Assembly (NCBI RefSeq): GCF_003627755.1
Contig: NZ_CP032694.1
Location: 239,501-303,500 of the forward strand
From: Rhizobium jaguaris
GTDB lineage: Bacteria; Pseudomonadota; Alphaproteobacteria; Rhizobiales; Rhizobiaceae
DNA length: 64,000 nt
Reading direction: 5' to 3'
A program made the position numbers and the translations under genes. The notes under the pieces are model-generated. The model did not search any database, was not told the DNA's origin, and was given only the letters and a program-made list of their open reading frames with translations. Shown here in pieces: positions 1 to 8,870 of the stretch. Each line of letters starts with the position of its first letter. Positions within the stretch are counted from its first letter, which is position 1.

Positions 1-40
1 ATGTCAGCATCTTCACGGCGAGGCTTTTAGGCTCGTCATT

Positions 41-781
41 TCAGGCCCGGCGCATGGTCGTGCGGCCATAGCGAACCTGCGGCAGGTCGCGCTCGGCCCA
101 TGCGCCGAAGGCGAGGCCGAGCGTTGCCCACAAAATCGCATGCATGCCGAGCGAGGTAAGCCGGAATCGCCAGAGCACGACAGCGGAAAACTGCTCCGGC
201 ACTTCGTTGATTGCCGGCAGCAGGTATTGAACCAGGCCGATGAACAGGATGTAGGCGATGCCGGCGAAGATCGCGCCGTTCCATGATCCGTAGCGCATCG
301 CCAGCCGGCGGGCGAGGGATACTGCAGCAACCATGGCGACGATCGAGGCCACGATCATCACGAAGAACAGTTCGGTTCTGGCGCCGATTGTATCCGGATT
401 GCCGACTGCCGGCGGATTGGCTGGATATTTGATATCGGGAACCGACGAGATGGCGATGAAGGCGGCGATAGCCAACAACGCGGCAGTCCCGCGCGCGCCA
501 AAGGGACTGACCCGGCCGTAGACATAGGCGAAGACCAGGGCGAAGAGTCCGCCGATAGCCGTTGCATAGACCATGATGCCGGTGAAGAGACCGAGCCCTG
601 CCTGCGTGGCGCGGCTGACGATCTCCGGTTCCGGCATTTCGCCCGCCGCCTGGGCCACCTGTTCCTCAAACGCAATCGCCCGATCGACGAGCGGCTCGCC
701 GAAAATATGGGCGAAGGCAAAAATCAGAATGCCAGCGAGCGCTCCGACCAGCATGCCGCGGAGCAAAAGACGCCCAACCAT
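41..781 (-). CDS. cbtA: CbtA-family cobalt transporter subunit
   Basis: This is an integral membrane protein of 246 residues, thought to import cobalt together with the small CbtB subunit for cobalamin synthesis. The N-terminus (MVGRLLLRGMLVGALAGILI) begins a first membrane segment, and about five further hydrophobic stretches follow, as expected for CbtA. The start is the ATG 13 bases downstream of the cbtB stop codon, so the two are co-transcribed. The upstream cobalamin riboswitch gives independent support for a cobalt/B12 role. The 40 bases after the stop lead into the next gene of the cluster, too little of which is in the window to name. The assignment is firm at family level; direct cobalt transport is known from the family, not shown here. 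Confidence 0.9.
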   Translation of the reverse strand: MVGRLLLRGMLVGALAGILIFAFAHIFGEPLVDRAIAFEEQVAQAAGEMPEPEIVSRATQAGLGLFTGIMVYATAIGGLFALVFAYVYGRVSPFGARGTAALLAIAAFIAISSVPDIKYPANPPAVGNPDTIGARTELFFVMIVASIVAMVAAVSLARRLAMRYGSWNGAIFAGIAYILFIGLVQYLLPAINEVPEQFSAVVLWRFRLTSLGMHAILWATLGLAFGAWAERDLPQVRYGRTTMRRA

Positions 782-793
782 GTTCCAGACCCC

Positions 794-1003
794 TTAGTGG
801 CAGGGGAAGCCGAGCAAATGACGCCCGTCATGCACGAATTCGTGCACATAGGAGCCGGAGAGCAGCGTTGTCGCGCCTTCTTCGGCGCCGATAAAATAGA
901 TCGCCAGCATGAGGAGAAGGCCGGCGAAGATCGCCCAGGGCAAGATTTCGCCAAGCGGAATCGGAGTCGGGATGGCGGTCGGTGCAAATGCGGTGTCAGA
1001 CAT
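794..1003 (-). CDS. cbtB: CbtB-family cobalt transporter subunit
   Basis: This small protein of 69 residues has one membrane segment (around residues 18-38) followed by a His-containing tail (VHEFVHDGRHLLGFPCH), the histidine-rich end typical of CbtB and a plausible cobalt-binding site. The ATG at 1003 was chosen because it is preceded by AAGAGGG at good spacing and matches the normal CbtB length. An upstream in-frame extension would run into the riboswitch. It is the first gene of the cbtBA unit and is expected to be repressed when adenosylcobalamin is plentiful. Confidence 0.9.
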   Translation of the reverse strand: MSDTAFAPTAIPTPIPLGEILPWAIFAGLLLMLAIYFIGAEEGATTLLSGSYVHEFVHDGRHLLGFPCH

Positions 1004-1049
1004 TTTATTCCCTCTTAAGAAAAGCGCGTTCCATTTACGGAAGGGTTTT

Positions 1050-1143
1050 TTACGGGAGGGGTCTGACTCTCTGGGGGCGGTATCCGCCCGTCGATTACAG
1101 TGGCGCGACCGTGCCGGGATTTCACCGGCTTCCACACCCGTAT
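1050..1143 (-). promoter_or_regulatory. Cobalamin (B12) riboswitch controlling cbtBA
   Basis: Read on the minus strand, the leader carries the standard cobalamin-riboswitch landmarks in order: GGTGTGGAAGCCGGTGAAA, then the CCCGGCACGG arm, the conserved GCCACTGTAA core, and a closing GAGTCAGACC segment. A possible outer P1 helix (ACGGG near 1140 with CCCGT near 1052) frames them. It ends about 45 bases before the cbtB start. Boundaries are approximate. Confidence 0.92.
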
Positions 1144-1233
1144 GTGCAAGTTTATATCTGTCTGCAAAGATAGTTGTCAATCAAACGCCATCGCGATGCG
1201 AAATCGCGACAAGGAATGGAGTTATCGAGCTGC

Positions 1234-1800
1234 ATGAAAGGGCGTCTGAGCTGGATTTGCCACGGGCCGACGCGAGCCAACCGCGAAGGACGCTTTCCCG
1301 ACGATGAGCCGCTGGAGGCAAAGGCGACCGAGCGAATACAATTGACGTCCTCTAGGCTCGGAACGGTCGACCGGGCGTGGACGAGCCCGGCGCTACGTGC
1401 TCGCCAGACAGCCGCGGCTATGGGACTTGACGCCACGACCCAACCGTCTCTACGGGAATGCGACTACGGGCGCTGGCAAGGCAGGTCGATCTCCGAACTC
1501 CATGAGACCGATCCGGAAGCGCTCTCGCTCTGGATGCTGAACTTGAATGCGGCGCCGCACGGTGGCGAATCTTTGTCCGCCGTCTTTGCTCGGGTCGGCG
1601 ATTGGATGAACGGCCACATCGACGATGGCGGCCATACCGTCGTCGTCACGCACGCGACAGTCATTCGTGCCGCCATTCTCCATGTGCTGCAAGCGCCGTC
1701 TTCGGCTTTCTGGACGATCGACATCGAGCCGCTCGGCGTCGTGGAGATGACCAGCGATGGCCGCCGTTGGCAGCTTCGTTTTCCGAATGCTGCGAGATAG
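1234..1800 (+). CDS. Histidine phosphatase superfamily protein next to cbtBA
   Basis: This protein of 188 residues belongs to the phosphoglycerate-mutase-like histidine phosphatase fold. The N-terminal phosphohistidine loop reads WICHGPTRANR, so the arginine of the usual RHG triad is replaced by cysteine while the acceptor histidine stays. The mid-protein SPALRARQTA, the ECDYGRWQG region and the second catalytic histidine in VVVTHATVIRA are present. It is transcribed away from cbtBA. That position suggests a cobalamin-related role such as alpha-ribazole phosphate phosphatase, but this is inference from context. The ATG at 1234 is preferred (GGAG about 12 bases upstream); an ATG at 1216 or a TTG at 1174 is possible. 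Confidence 0.75.
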   Translation: MKGRLSWICHGPTRANREGRFPDDEPLEAKATERIQLTSSRLGTVDRAWTSPALRARQTAAAMGLDATTQPSLRECDYGRWQGRSISELHETDPEALSLWMLNLNAAPHGGESLSAVFARVGDWMNGHIDDGGHTVVVTHATVIRAAILHVLQAPSSAFWTIDIEPLGVVEMTSDGRRWQLRFPNAAR

Positions 1801-1804
1801 CGAC

Positions 1805-1856
1805 TGGAGCATCCCGCTTTCAGGTGGCATCACCTGCAAGCGGACAAGATGCTCCA
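1805..1856. repeat. Palindromic intergenic repeat after the phosphatase gene
   Basis: A long imperfect inverted repeat: TGGAGCAT (1805-1812) pairs with ATGCTCCA (1849-1856), CCGCTT with AAGCGG, and CAGGTG with CACCTG around a four-base loop. It resembles the short palindromic mosaic elements scattered between rhizobial genes and may end transcription of the phosphatase gene. Confidence 0.7.
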
Positions 1857-1867
1857 GATTCAAAAAA

Positions 1868-1911
1868 CTAGAGCGACCTTAGCGCGTTTAAATGAACGCG
1901 CGGCGCTCTAG
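1868..1911. repeat. Second inverted repeat overlapping the surf1 stop codon
   Basis: CTAGAGCG (1868-1875) pairs with CGCTCTAG (1904-1911), and GCGCGTT pairs with AACGCGC inside. It lies between convergent genes and reaches into the last codons of the SURF1 gene. It is a palindromic repeat of the same kind as its neighbour, possibly a bidirectional terminator. Confidence 0.6.
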
Positions 1912-2687
1912 CCGCTCGCCTTCGCGCGCCGCCGTTCGAAATAGACGAGGTAAGTAGCGAGGCTGAAAGTCATCACCGCAAGCCCGTACCAAGTGATGGC
2001 ATAGACAAGATGATTGTTTGGAAAGACGATCTGCGTCAGGCCGCCGACGGGCAGATCGCCCGGATTTTTCGTGTCGTCCGCATCGATGAAATAGGGTGCT
2101 GCGTTTTGGAGGCCGCGCGTCTCGGCGATCGCCGTAACATCGCGGGAATACCAGCGCTCCTGCGAAGGCACGTTGGAGCGCAGCAGCGTGCCTTTCGGTT
2201 CGTTGATCCGCAGCAGGCCGGTGACCGTCGTCTCGGTGGTCAATTCACCGGCTGGGCGAGTGCCCGGATCGCGCTTATCGGTCGGCACGAAACCGCGGTT
2301 GATGATGACGATCGTCCCGTCAGCTTCTCTCAGCGGCGTCAGCACCCAATAACCGGGGCCGAGCTCGGTTGACGCATAAACCTGCGCCTCCTTGTCGTTG
2401 AGGAAGGTACCGGTCGCCTGCACATGCTTGTACTCATAGCCGGCGGCGTCGATCGAAGGCCATTCCGCCGGTCCAGGAGCGGCTGCGGGAGGCGCGTGCA
2501 CACGGGTATCGACGCGGGCGATCAGATCCAGCTTCCAGGACAGCCGCTTCACCTGCCAGGTGCCGAGCGCGATGAGCGCTGCGGTCAAAAGCAGAAGCAG
2601 GATCACCCAGATGGCAAGCGCGACTGTGGAGCGAGGTTTTTCGGAAGGAATGTCGGTGTGGGTATCGGTCAAGGCGCAAAGCTCCAT
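1908..2687 (-). CDS. SURF1-family oxidase assembly protein
   Basis: This protein of 259 residues is an inner-membrane assembly factor for haem-copper oxidases, thought to help place haem in subunit I. It has the SURF1 plan: one membrane helix near the N-terminus (about residues 22-44), a periplasmic domain containing the INRGFVP signature, and a second helix near the C-terminus followed by FERRRAK. It follows cyoABCD on the same strand, so it probably serves that oxidase. The annotated start is the ATG at 2687. A TTG at 2672, preceded by GGAG, would give MTDTHTD and is a credible alternative. A hairpin between cyoD and this gene may lower its expression. Confidence 0.88.
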   Translation of the reverse strand: MELCALTDTHTDIPSEKPRSTVALAIWVILLLLLTAALIALGTWQVKRLSWKLDLIARVDTRVHAPPAAAPGPAEWPSIDAAGYEYKHVQATGTFLNDKEAQVYASTELGPGYWVLTPLREADGTIVIINRGFVPTDKRDPGTRPAGELTTETTVTGLLRINEPKGTLLRSNVPSQERWYSRDVTAIAETRGLQNAAPYFIDADDTKNPGDLPVGGLTQIVFPNNHLVYAITWYGLAVMTFSLATYLVYFERRRAKASG

Positions 2688-2773
2688 CGGAGGCGCTGCC
2701 GCATGATTTCGAAAAGCGCGAAGCGGTCTTCAGGCGCGGCACAGTAGTCCGGCGGAAAACTCACGCCGGCAAG

Positions 2774-2805
2774 AGCGGCGGGCATCCATTGGGATACCCG
2801 CCGCT
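2774..2805 (-). terminator. Stem-loop after cyoD
   Basis: AGCGGCGGG (2774-2782) pairs with CCCGCCGCT (2797-2805), extended by ATCC/GGAT inside. It begins seven bases after the cyoD stop on the minus strand. There is no strong T-tract, so it is more likely an attenuating or message-stabilising structure between cyoD and the SURF1 gene than a complete terminator. Confidence 0.55.
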
Positions 2806-2811
2806 TCGTCG

Positions 2812-3216
2812 TTACGGCATGTTGCGCATCATCGCGGGCGACATGGGCATCATGTTGGAATTGAGGTGATGCATGACCCAGAGCGAGCCGGAGAGGGCGA
2901 TGACCACCAGCACGATGGTAAGCATCAGCGCCATCATGTTCCAGCCGCCTTCCGAGCGGGTGTTGAGGTGCAGGAAGTAGATCATGTGCACGATGATCTG
3001 GATCGCGCCGAGGATCAAGACGATCGCTACGGTGACGGCCGGATCGGAGAAGACCTTGGCCATGACCAGCCAGAAGGGAATGGCGGTTAGGATGACCGAG
3101 AGGACGAACCCCGTCATGTAGCTCTTGAAGGTGCCGTGTGCGGCCTCGTGACCGCCATGGTGATCATGGCCGTGGGCGTCGGCGGAATGATGCGAAGGAT
3201 TGACGTTCGAGCTCAT
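2812..3216 (-). CDS. cyoD: Cytochrome o ubiquinol oxidase subunit IV
   Basis: This is a small membrane subunit of 134 residues of the bo3-type quinol oxidase, equivalent to E. coli CyoD. A His-rich N-terminal tail (residues 9-28) precedes three membrane helices, with the family pattern [12 protein letters not shown] in the second. The ATG at 3216 overlaps the cyoC stop as ATGA, indicating coupled translation. A Met-rich C-terminus ([16 protein letters not shown]) is notable. An in-frame extension upstream would overlap cyoC and was not used. Confidence 0.92.
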   Translation of the reverse strand: MSSNVNPSHHSADAHGHDHHGGHEAAHGTFKSYMTGFVLSVILTAIPFWLVMAKVFSDPAVTVAIVLILGAIQIIVHMIYFLHLNTRSEGGWNMMALMLTIVLVVIALSGSLWVMHHLNSNMMPMSPAMMRNMP

Positions 3217-3842
3217 CCGAGAACTCCCATGAGGTAGACGAAGGAAAACACGCCGATCCAGACGACGTCGAGGAAGTGCCAGAACATCGACAGGCACATC
3301 AGACGGCGCTTGTTTTCGGCGATCAGCCCGTACCGGCTTGTCTGCACCATCAGCGTGATCAGCCAGACGATACCGACGGTGACGTGCGTGCCGTGGGTGC
3401 CGACCAGCGTGAAGAAGGCCGACAGGAAGGCGCTGCGCTGCGGGCCGGCGCCTTCCAGGATCAGGTGATAGAACTCGTTGAGTTCGAAATAGATGAAGGC
3501 GGCGCCGAAGAGGCCGGTGACGGCCAGCCACAACATCGTCCCCGACTTGTTGTTCTTCTCCATCGTCAGCATGGCGAATCCGTAGGTGATGGAGGAGAGC
3601 AGCAGCATCGTCGTGTTGAGGGCGACGACTGGCAGTTCGAACAGATCTGCCGGCGACGGACCGGCCGCATAGTTGCGGCCGAGCACGGCATAGGTGGCGA
3701 AGAGGACCGCGAAGATCAGGCAGTCGCTCATGATATAGATCCAGAAGCCCAGCATCGTGCTGCCTTCGGGATGATGCTCCTCCTTCATATAGAAGGCGAC
3801 GGGTTCGCCATGCTGGGGAGTTGGTACGGTATGGGTCGTCAT
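3213..3842 (-). CDS. cyoC: Cytochrome o ubiquinol oxidase subunit III
   Basis: This protein of 209 residues with five predicted membrane helices is the subunit III homologue of the bo3 oxidase. Family features include the [20 protein letters not shown] first helix and the [16 protein letters not shown] segment. It lies between cyoB (5-base gap) and cyoD (4-base overlap), the standard cyoABCD order. Length and start agree with the family. Confidence 0.94.
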   Translation of the reverse strand: MTTHTVPTPQHGEPVAFYMKEEHHPEGSTMLGFWIYIMSDCLIFAVLFATYAVLGRNYAAGPSPADLFELPVVALNTTMLLLSSITYGFAMLTMEKNNKSGTMLWLAVTGLFGAAFIYFELNEFYHLILEGAGPQRSAFLSAFFTLVGTHGTHVTVGIVWLITLMVQTSRYGLIAENKRRLMCLSMFWHFLDVVWIGVFSFVYLMGVLG

Positions 3843-3847
3843 GAGTC

Positions 3848-5848
3848 TTATACCTCTGCGAGCAGCTTCGTACGCTCGCCTTCGGTCTTCACGACCTCAT
3901 CGGCGGGGATATAGAAATCGCGCTTATAGTTGAAGGTATGGCCGATCGTAATGGCGATCATCGCGACGAAGGTAATGGCGGCAAGCCACCACATGTACCA
4001 GATCATTCCGAATGCGAAGCCGATGGAGAGAATGCCGAGGATGATGCCCGTGCCGGTATTCTTCGGCATATGGATCGGGATGAAACCTTCGGTCGGGCGC
4101 TTGTAGCCACGGTTCTTCATGTCCCACCAGGCGTCGTGATCGTAGACGATCGGCGTAAAGGCGAAGTTGTAGGCCGGCGGCGGCGACGAGGTGGACCATT
4201 CCAGCGTACGGCCGTTCCACGGGTCGCCGGTGTGGTCGCGAAGCTCTTCGCGCTTCATGAAGCTGACGGCGAGCTGGATGAGGAAGCTGGCAATGCCGAT
4301 AGCGATCAGCACGGCGCCGAAGGCTGCGATCACGAAGTAGATCTGCAACGACGGATCGTCGAACTGGCTCATGCGGCGGGTAACGCCCATCAGGCCGAGC
4401 ACATAGAGCGGCATGAAGGCGAACCAGAAGCCGATCTGCCAGAACCAGAAGCTCATCTTGCCCCAGAAGGGGTCGAGCTTGAAGCCGAAGGCCTTCGGGA
4501 ACCAGTAGTTGACGCCGGCAAACATGCCGAAGAGCACGCCGCCGATGATCACGTTATGGAAGTGGGCGATCAGGAACAGCGAATTGTGCAGCACGAAGTC
4601 GGCTGGCGGAACCGCGAGCATGACACCGGTCATGCCGCCGATGACGAAGGTCACCATGAAGCCCACCGTCCAGAGCATCGGCACCTCGTAGCGGATGCGG
4701 CCGCGATACATGGTGAAGAGCCAGTTGAACATCTTCGCGCCCGTCGGGATCGAGATGATCATCGTGGTGATGCCGAAGAAGGAGTTGACGCTGGCGCCCG
4801 AGCCCATAGTGAAGAAGTGGTGCAGCCAGACGAGGTAGGAGAGGATCATGATCACGCAGGTGGCGTAGACCATCGAGGCGTAACCGAAGAGGCGCTTGCC
4901 GCAGAAGGTGGCGACGACTTCCGAGAAGACGCCGAAGGCCGGCAGGACCAGGATGTAGACTTCCGGGTGTCCCCAGATCCAGATGAGGTTGACATACATC
5001 ATCGGATTGCCGCCAAGGTCGTTGGTGAAGAAATTCGTGCCGACGTAGCGATCGAGGGTGAGCAGCACGAGCGTGGCGGTCAGGATCGGGAAGCTCGCGA
5101 CGATCAGGATGTTGGTGCAGAGCGACGTCCAGGTGAAGACCGGCATTTTCATGAAGGTCATGCCGGGGGCGCGCATCTTGACGATGGTGGCGATCAGGTT
5201 GATGCCCGAGAGCGTCGTTCCGATACCAGCGACCTGCAGGCCCCAGATGTAATAATCGACGCCGACATCGGGACTATAGGCGATGCCCGAAAGCGGCGGA
5301 TAGGCGAGCCAGCCGGTCTTGGCAAATTCTCCGATGAAGAGCGAGATCATGATGATGATCGCGCCGGCAGTTGTCATCCAGAACGAGAAGTTGTTGAGGA
5401 AGGGGAAGGAGACGTCGCGGGCGCCGATCTGCAGCGGCACGACGAGGTTCATCAGACCCGTGACGAAGGGCATCGCCACAAAGAAGATCATGATGACGCC
5501 GTGGGCGGTGAAGATCTGGTCGTAGTGATGCGGCGGCAGGAAGCCGTCCGAGCCGTTGAAGGCGAGCGCCTGCTGCGCACGCATCAGCAGAGCGTCGGAG
5601 AAGCCGCGCAGCAGCATGATCAAAGCCAGCACGATGTACATGATGCCGATCTTCTTGTGATCGATGCTGGTGAACCATTCCTTCCAGAGGAAGCCCCAGA
5701 GGCGGAAATAGGTCAGCAGGCCGAGAACGGCGATACCGCCGATGGCGACGCCGAGGAAGGTCACGACGAGGATCGGCTCTTGATAGGGAATCTGATCGAG
5801 CGTCAGCCGACCGAAGATGAATTTATAGAGGTCCGGGTTGGAAAACAT
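3848..5848 (-). CDS. cyoB: Cytochrome o ubiquinol oxidase subunit I
   Basis: This is the catalytic subunit of the bo3 ubiquinol oxidase (666 residues), which reduces oxygen to water with electrons from quinol and pumps protons across the inner membrane. The haem and copper ligands are visible: the low-spin haem histidine in [10 protein letters not shown], the CuB and cross-linked Tyr motif [12 protein letters not shown], the CuB pair in WLHHFFTMG, and the haem histidines in [11 protein letters not shown]. About fifteen membrane helices are expected. No ligand is missing, so the enzyme should be active. It is the second gene of cyoABCD, separated from cyoA by 148 bases holding a strong hairpin. 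Confidence 0.96.
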   Translation of the reverse strand: MFSNPDLYKFIFGRLTLDQIPYQEPILVVTFLGVAIGGIAVLGLLTYFRLWGFLWKEWFTSIDHKKIGIMYIVLALIMLLRGFSDALLMRAQQALAFNGSDGFLPPHHYDQIFTAHGVIMIFFVAMPFVTGLMNLVVPLQIGARDVSFPFLNNFSFWMTTAGAIIIMISLFIGEFAKTGWLAYPPLSGIAYSPDVGVDYYIWGLQVAGIGTTLSGINLIATIVKMRAPGMTFMKMPVFTWTSLCTNILIVASFPILTATLVLLTLDRYVGTNFFTNDLGGNPMMYVNLIWIWGHPEVYILVLPAFGVFSEVVATFCGKRLFGYASMVYATCVIMILSYLVWLHHFFTMGSGASVNSFFGITTMIISIPTGAKMFNWLFTMYRGRIRYEVPMLWTVGFMVTFVIGGMTGVMLAVPPADFVLHNSLFLIAHFHNVIIGGVLFGMFAGVNYWFPKAFGFKLDPFWGKMSFWFWQIGFWFAFMPLYVLGLMGVTRRMSQFDDPSLQIYFVIAAFGAVLIAIGIASFLIQLAVSFMKREELRDHTGDPWNGRTLEWSTSSPPPAYNFAFTPIVYDHDAWWDMKNRGYKRPTEGFIPIHMPKNTGTGIILGILSIGFAFGMIWYMWWLAAITFVAMIAITIGHTFNYKRDFYIPADEVVKTEGERTKLLAEV

Positions 5849-5956
5849 GGATTGCCTCTGTCCTTATAGATGTCTTGTTACCGCGCATAACCCCTCAAAT
5901 CGGGAGGGATTTAAGGAGGGGCCCATGCGCCATTTCAAACTTTCACTGCGACCCTC

Positions 5957-5976
5957 GCGCGCCCCGTGGGGCGCGC
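5957..5976 (-). other. Perfect hairpin between cyoA and cyoB
   Basis: GCGCGCCCC (5957-5965) and GGGGCGCGC (5968-5976) form a nine-base-pair stem with a two-base loop as written; in RNA the loop must open to about four bases. There is no T-tract on either strand. It sits about 20 bases after the cyoA stop and could stabilise the cyoA message or limit read-through into cyoB. Confidence 0.6.
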
Positions 5977-5996
5977 GGTGCAGCAGTGTGCGGGGT

Positions 5997-7082
5997 TCAG
6001 TTGCTCGGCTGGGTAGCCGGGGCGGCTGAACCGCCTGATGAGCCATTGCCCATGTCCATGCCGGGCATGGACTGCATGTCGTGCGTCGCCGGCGTGACGT
6101 CGCCGGCATCGGCATTACGGTTGTCATAGATCAGGCGTTCGCGATTTTCCTGGCTATCCTTGCCGGCACCGCCCTTGGCGTCGATGTCCATCATCTGGCT
6201 CACGCACATTTTGCTTGGATCGGCGCACATATTGAGAATGGCGTTGTAGAGGCTGCCATCGACCGCATTGAAGAAGCGCACGGGTTCCCGTTCGCTTGGC
6301 TTGGCGAGCGCCAGATATTCCTGGCGGCCGAGCGGTCCGCCGGTCGACTTCACCTTCTGAACCCATTGGTCGAAGTCGGCCTGGCTCAGGCCATGAAACA
6401 TGAAGCGCATATTAGAGAAGCCTGCGCCGCTGTAATTGGCCGATAGGCCCTGATATTCGCCGGCCTTGTTGATGACGGCGTGTAGCTGCGTCTCCATGCC
6501 CGGCATGGCGTAGATCTGCCCCGCAAGTGCCGGAATGAAGAAGGAATTCATCACTGAGGAGGACGTGATCCTGAAGTTGATGGGTGCATCCACCGGAGCA
6601 GCAAGTTCGTTGACCGTGGCGATGCCGAGATCGGGATAGAAGAACAGCCATTTCCAATCGAGCGCCACGACTTGGACATTGAGCGCCCTCGTTGCGGTGG
6701 TCACGGGCTTCCCTTCGCGGACGCGATCGAGAGGCCGAAAGGGGTCGAGTTGGTGGGTACTGATCCAGGTCACCGCGCCGAGCGCGATGATGATTGCCAG
6801 CGGCGCCGACCAGATCACCAGTTCCAGGCGGGTGGAATGATGCCATTCCGGATCATAGGGTGCAGCGGTGTTCGATTGGCGATATTTCCACGCGAAGAAC
6901 AGCGTCAGGAAGATCACCGGTATGATGATGATCAGCATCAGAACCGTCGAGACGACGATAAGGTCGCGCTGCTGCACGGCGATATCGCCGGAGGGAGCCA
7001 TCACCACCATATTGCAGCCGGCAAGCGACAAAATCAGTGGGAGGACAGATAAGCGGCTGAAAATCTTCGATAGTCTTGGCAC
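5997..7082 (-). CDS. cyoA: Cytochrome o ubiquinol oxidase subunit II (lipoprotein)
   Basis: This protein of 361 residues is subunit II of the bo3 quinol oxidase and the first gene of the cyo operon. It starts with a lipoprotein signal peptide whose lipobox is LAGC (Cys 23), followed by two membrane helices (about 40-65 and 85-108) and a periplasmic cupredoxin-like domain. As in quinol oxidases, the CuA ligands of cytochrome c oxidases are absent. The C-terminal 60 residues are rich in Asp, Asn, Met and Ser. The promoter should lie in the 391-base divergent gap upstream. Confidence 0.94.
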   Translation of the reverse strand: MPRLSKIFSRLSVLPLILSLAGCNMVVMAPSGDIAVQQRDLIVVSTVLMLIIIIPVIFLTLFFAWKYRQSNTAAPYDPEWHHSTRLELVIWSAPLAIIIALGAVTWISTHQLDPFRPLDRVREGKPVTTATRALNVQVVALDWKWLFFYPDLGIATVNELAAPVDAPINFRITSSSVMNSFFIPALAGQIYAMPGMETQLHAVINKAGEYQGLSANYSGAGFSNMRFMFHGLSQADFDQWVQKVKSTGGPLGRQEYLALAKPSEREPVRFFNAVDGSLYNAILNMCADPSKMCVSQMMDIDAKGGAGKDSQENRERLIYDNRNADAGDVTPATHDMQSMPGMDMGNGSSGGSAAPATQPSN

Positions 7083-7473
7083 GTCTCAAAGCTCTTTTTG
7101 TTATTGACCGTACCGCGACTAAAGGACGGCGGTCGTGAACGGTATGAGGTGTTTCGTCGCACCGCAGCAAGTTTGGGTGCAATGCGGTATCGCGCACAAC
7201 TTCACCTATCGGGAAAATCCTGAGAAATCCAGAAGGTTTTCCAACGGCCAGTTGCTTTTGTTGCGGCTAATATAGCGAGATCGGCGGATATGGCTACCGG
7301 CGACCGCACGTCAAATCGCCGTCGTCGCCGCAAAGGCCGAATTTGCCCCGCTCGACCGCCGATTTGCGAATTAATCCCCGCGCGATACTTGATAAGTTCG
7401 CAAGTTTGATAAACATCTTATTTGTACGCGAATTCGTGGAGGAGTTTGCGTCCGGAGAAGGAGGCTCCCGCAT
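7083..7473. other. Divergent intergenic region between cyoA and the MFS gene
   Basis: This 391-base non-coding stretch must contain the promoters for the cyo operon (leftward) and the MFS transporter (rightward). I looked for FNR/FixK, Fur-like and riboswitch signatures and saw none convincing. Weak dyads are present around 7105-7145 and 7364-7398 but do not match a known site. Confidence 0.5.
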
Positions 7474-8811
7474 ATGGTCAGCGCCACGCATGAATCATTA
7501 AACCCAACATCTGCAGGTTTAGAACGCGACGCCCGCGAAATGCATGCTGGCGCTGCTGTCGACCCAGGTAGTATTGCCATCGGCGTGATCATCGGTCGCA
7601 CGTCCGAGTTTTTCGATTTCTTCGTTTACGCTATCGCATCGGTCCTGGTTTTCCCGAAGTTGATCTTCCCCTTCGTCGATCCACTGCCTGGCACGCTGCT
7701 TTCTTTCCTGGTTTTTTCGCTTGCCTTCATCGCCCGCCCAATCGGCTCGTTCGTCTTCATGGCGATCGACCGCACCTACGGCCGCGGTGTTAAGCTGACG
7801 ATCGCGATGATTCTGCTCGGTGGGTCCACGGCGGCGATGAGCTTCCTGCCTGGATTCAACGACGTCGGCACCTATGCGATCATTCTGCTTGCCATCCTGC
7901 GCATCTGTCAGGGCCTTGCGCTCGGCGGCGCCTGGGACGGTCTTGCCTCGCTGCTGGCGCTCAACGCGCCGGCCAATCGTCGCGGCTGGTACGCGATGAT
8001 CCCGCAGCTTGGCGCGCCGATCGGCTTCATGCTGGCGAGCGCTCTTTTCGCCTATTTCGTGGCAAATCTCTCGACGGTCGATTTCCTGGAGTTCGGCTGG
8101 CGTTATCCGTTCTTCTGCGCCTTTATGGTCAACGTCGTGGCCCTCTTCGCCCGGCTTCGCCTGGTTGCCACGCCGGAATTCGGCGCGCTGCTGGAGCGCC
8201 ATGAGCTGGAGCCGGTCAGAATGTCCGAGCTGCTGCGCGTGCACGGCCGCGATGTGCTGATTGGCGCTTTCGTGCCCCTGGCAAGCTTCGCGACTTTCCA
8301 TCTGGTCACGGTCTTCCCGCTCGGCTGGGTAACGCTTTATAGCGCGCAAACCCCCGGTTCGTTCCTGTTGGTGGAATTCCTCGGCGCGATCTGCGGTATT
8401 GCCGCGATTGTCTGTTCCGGCCTGCTCGCGGACCGTATCGGCCGCCGCAACCAGCTTGCCGTCGGCGCCGTATTGATCGCGATCTTCGCTTTCATCGCGC
8501 CCTGGCTGCTCGACGGCGGTGTTAGCGGCCGTCATATCTACGTGGTTCTTGGCTTCACGCTGCTTGGCCTCTCCTTCGGCCAGGCCGCCGGCGCCAGCGC
8601 CTCACGCTTCAGCCTGAACTATCGCTATAGCGGCTCGGCATTGACCTCGGATCTCTCCTGGCTGATAGGCGCCGGCTTTGCGCCCTTCGTCGCGCTGGCC
8701 CTCTCCAGCCAGTTCGGCCTGGTCTATACCAGCCTCTACCTGCTCTCCGGTGTCGTCTGCACGCTCGTTGCGATCTTCTTCAGCAAGACGCTGGAGACGC
8801 GCGACAACTGA
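7474..8811 (+). CDS. MFS transporter, metabolite:H+ symporter-like
   Basis: This is an inner-membrane transporter of 445 residues with about twelve helices. The first helix segment contains GRTSEFFDFFVYAIASVLVF and the second loop region ARPIGSFVFMAIDRTYGRG, matching the sugar-porter/metabolite:H+ symporter branch of the major facilitator superfamily. The inter-domain signature LLADRIGRRNQL is also present. The substrate cannot be read from the sequence; organic acids or compatible solutes are typical of the branch. The start ATG follows a good GGAGG at 7461. It is monocistronic, with a terminator immediately downstream. Confidence 0.82.
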   Translation: MVSATHESLNPTSAGLERDAREMHAGAAVDPGSIAIGVIIGRTSEFFDFFVYAIASVLVFPKLIFPFVDPLPGTLLSFLVFSLAFIARPIGSFVFMAIDRTYGRGVKLTIAMILLGGSTAAMSFLPGFNDVGTYAIILLAILRICQGLALGGAWDGLASLLALNAPANRRGWYAMIPQLGAPIGFMLASALFAYFVANLSTVDFLEFGWRYPFFCAFMVNVVALFARLRLVATPEFGALLERHELEPVRMSELLRVHGRDVLIGAFVPLASFATFHLVTVFPLGWVTLYSAQTPGSFLLVEFLGAICGIAAIVCSGLLADRIGRRNQLAVGAVLIAIFAFIAPWLLDGGVSGRHIYVVLGFTLLGLSFGQAAGASASRFSLNYRYSGSALTSDLSWLIGAGFAPFVALALSSQFGLVYTSLYLLSGVVCTLVAIFFSKTLETRDN

Positions 8812-8832
8812 TCGAACCCTTGGAGCGTCAAG

Positions 8833-8867
8833 AAGCCGCGGTGCGAGAGCGTCGCGGCTTTTTCTTT
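8833..8867 (+). terminator. Rho-independent terminator of the MFS gene
   Basis: AAGCCGCG (8833-8840) pairs with CGCGGCTT (8853-8860) and is followed by TTTCTTT, 22 bases past the MFS stop codon. It sits between convergent genes. Confidence 0.85.
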
Positions 8868-8870
8868 AGA

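Noticed and set aside
1..40. Start of the next gene downstream of cbtA
   Set aside because: A minus-strand ATG at 10 is visible, but three codons are too few to identify a gene.
3938..5869. 643-codon open frame on the plus strand, opposite cyoB
   Set aside because: Its protein is rich in Asp, His, Arg and Glu with no fold signal. It is the antisense shadow of the highly biased cyoB codons, whose haem and copper ligands make the minus-strand gene certain.
7083..7473. FNR/FixK-type box in the cyoA upstream region
   Set aside because: A TTGATAAAC-like half-site near 7407 has no matching ATCAA partner at the right distance.
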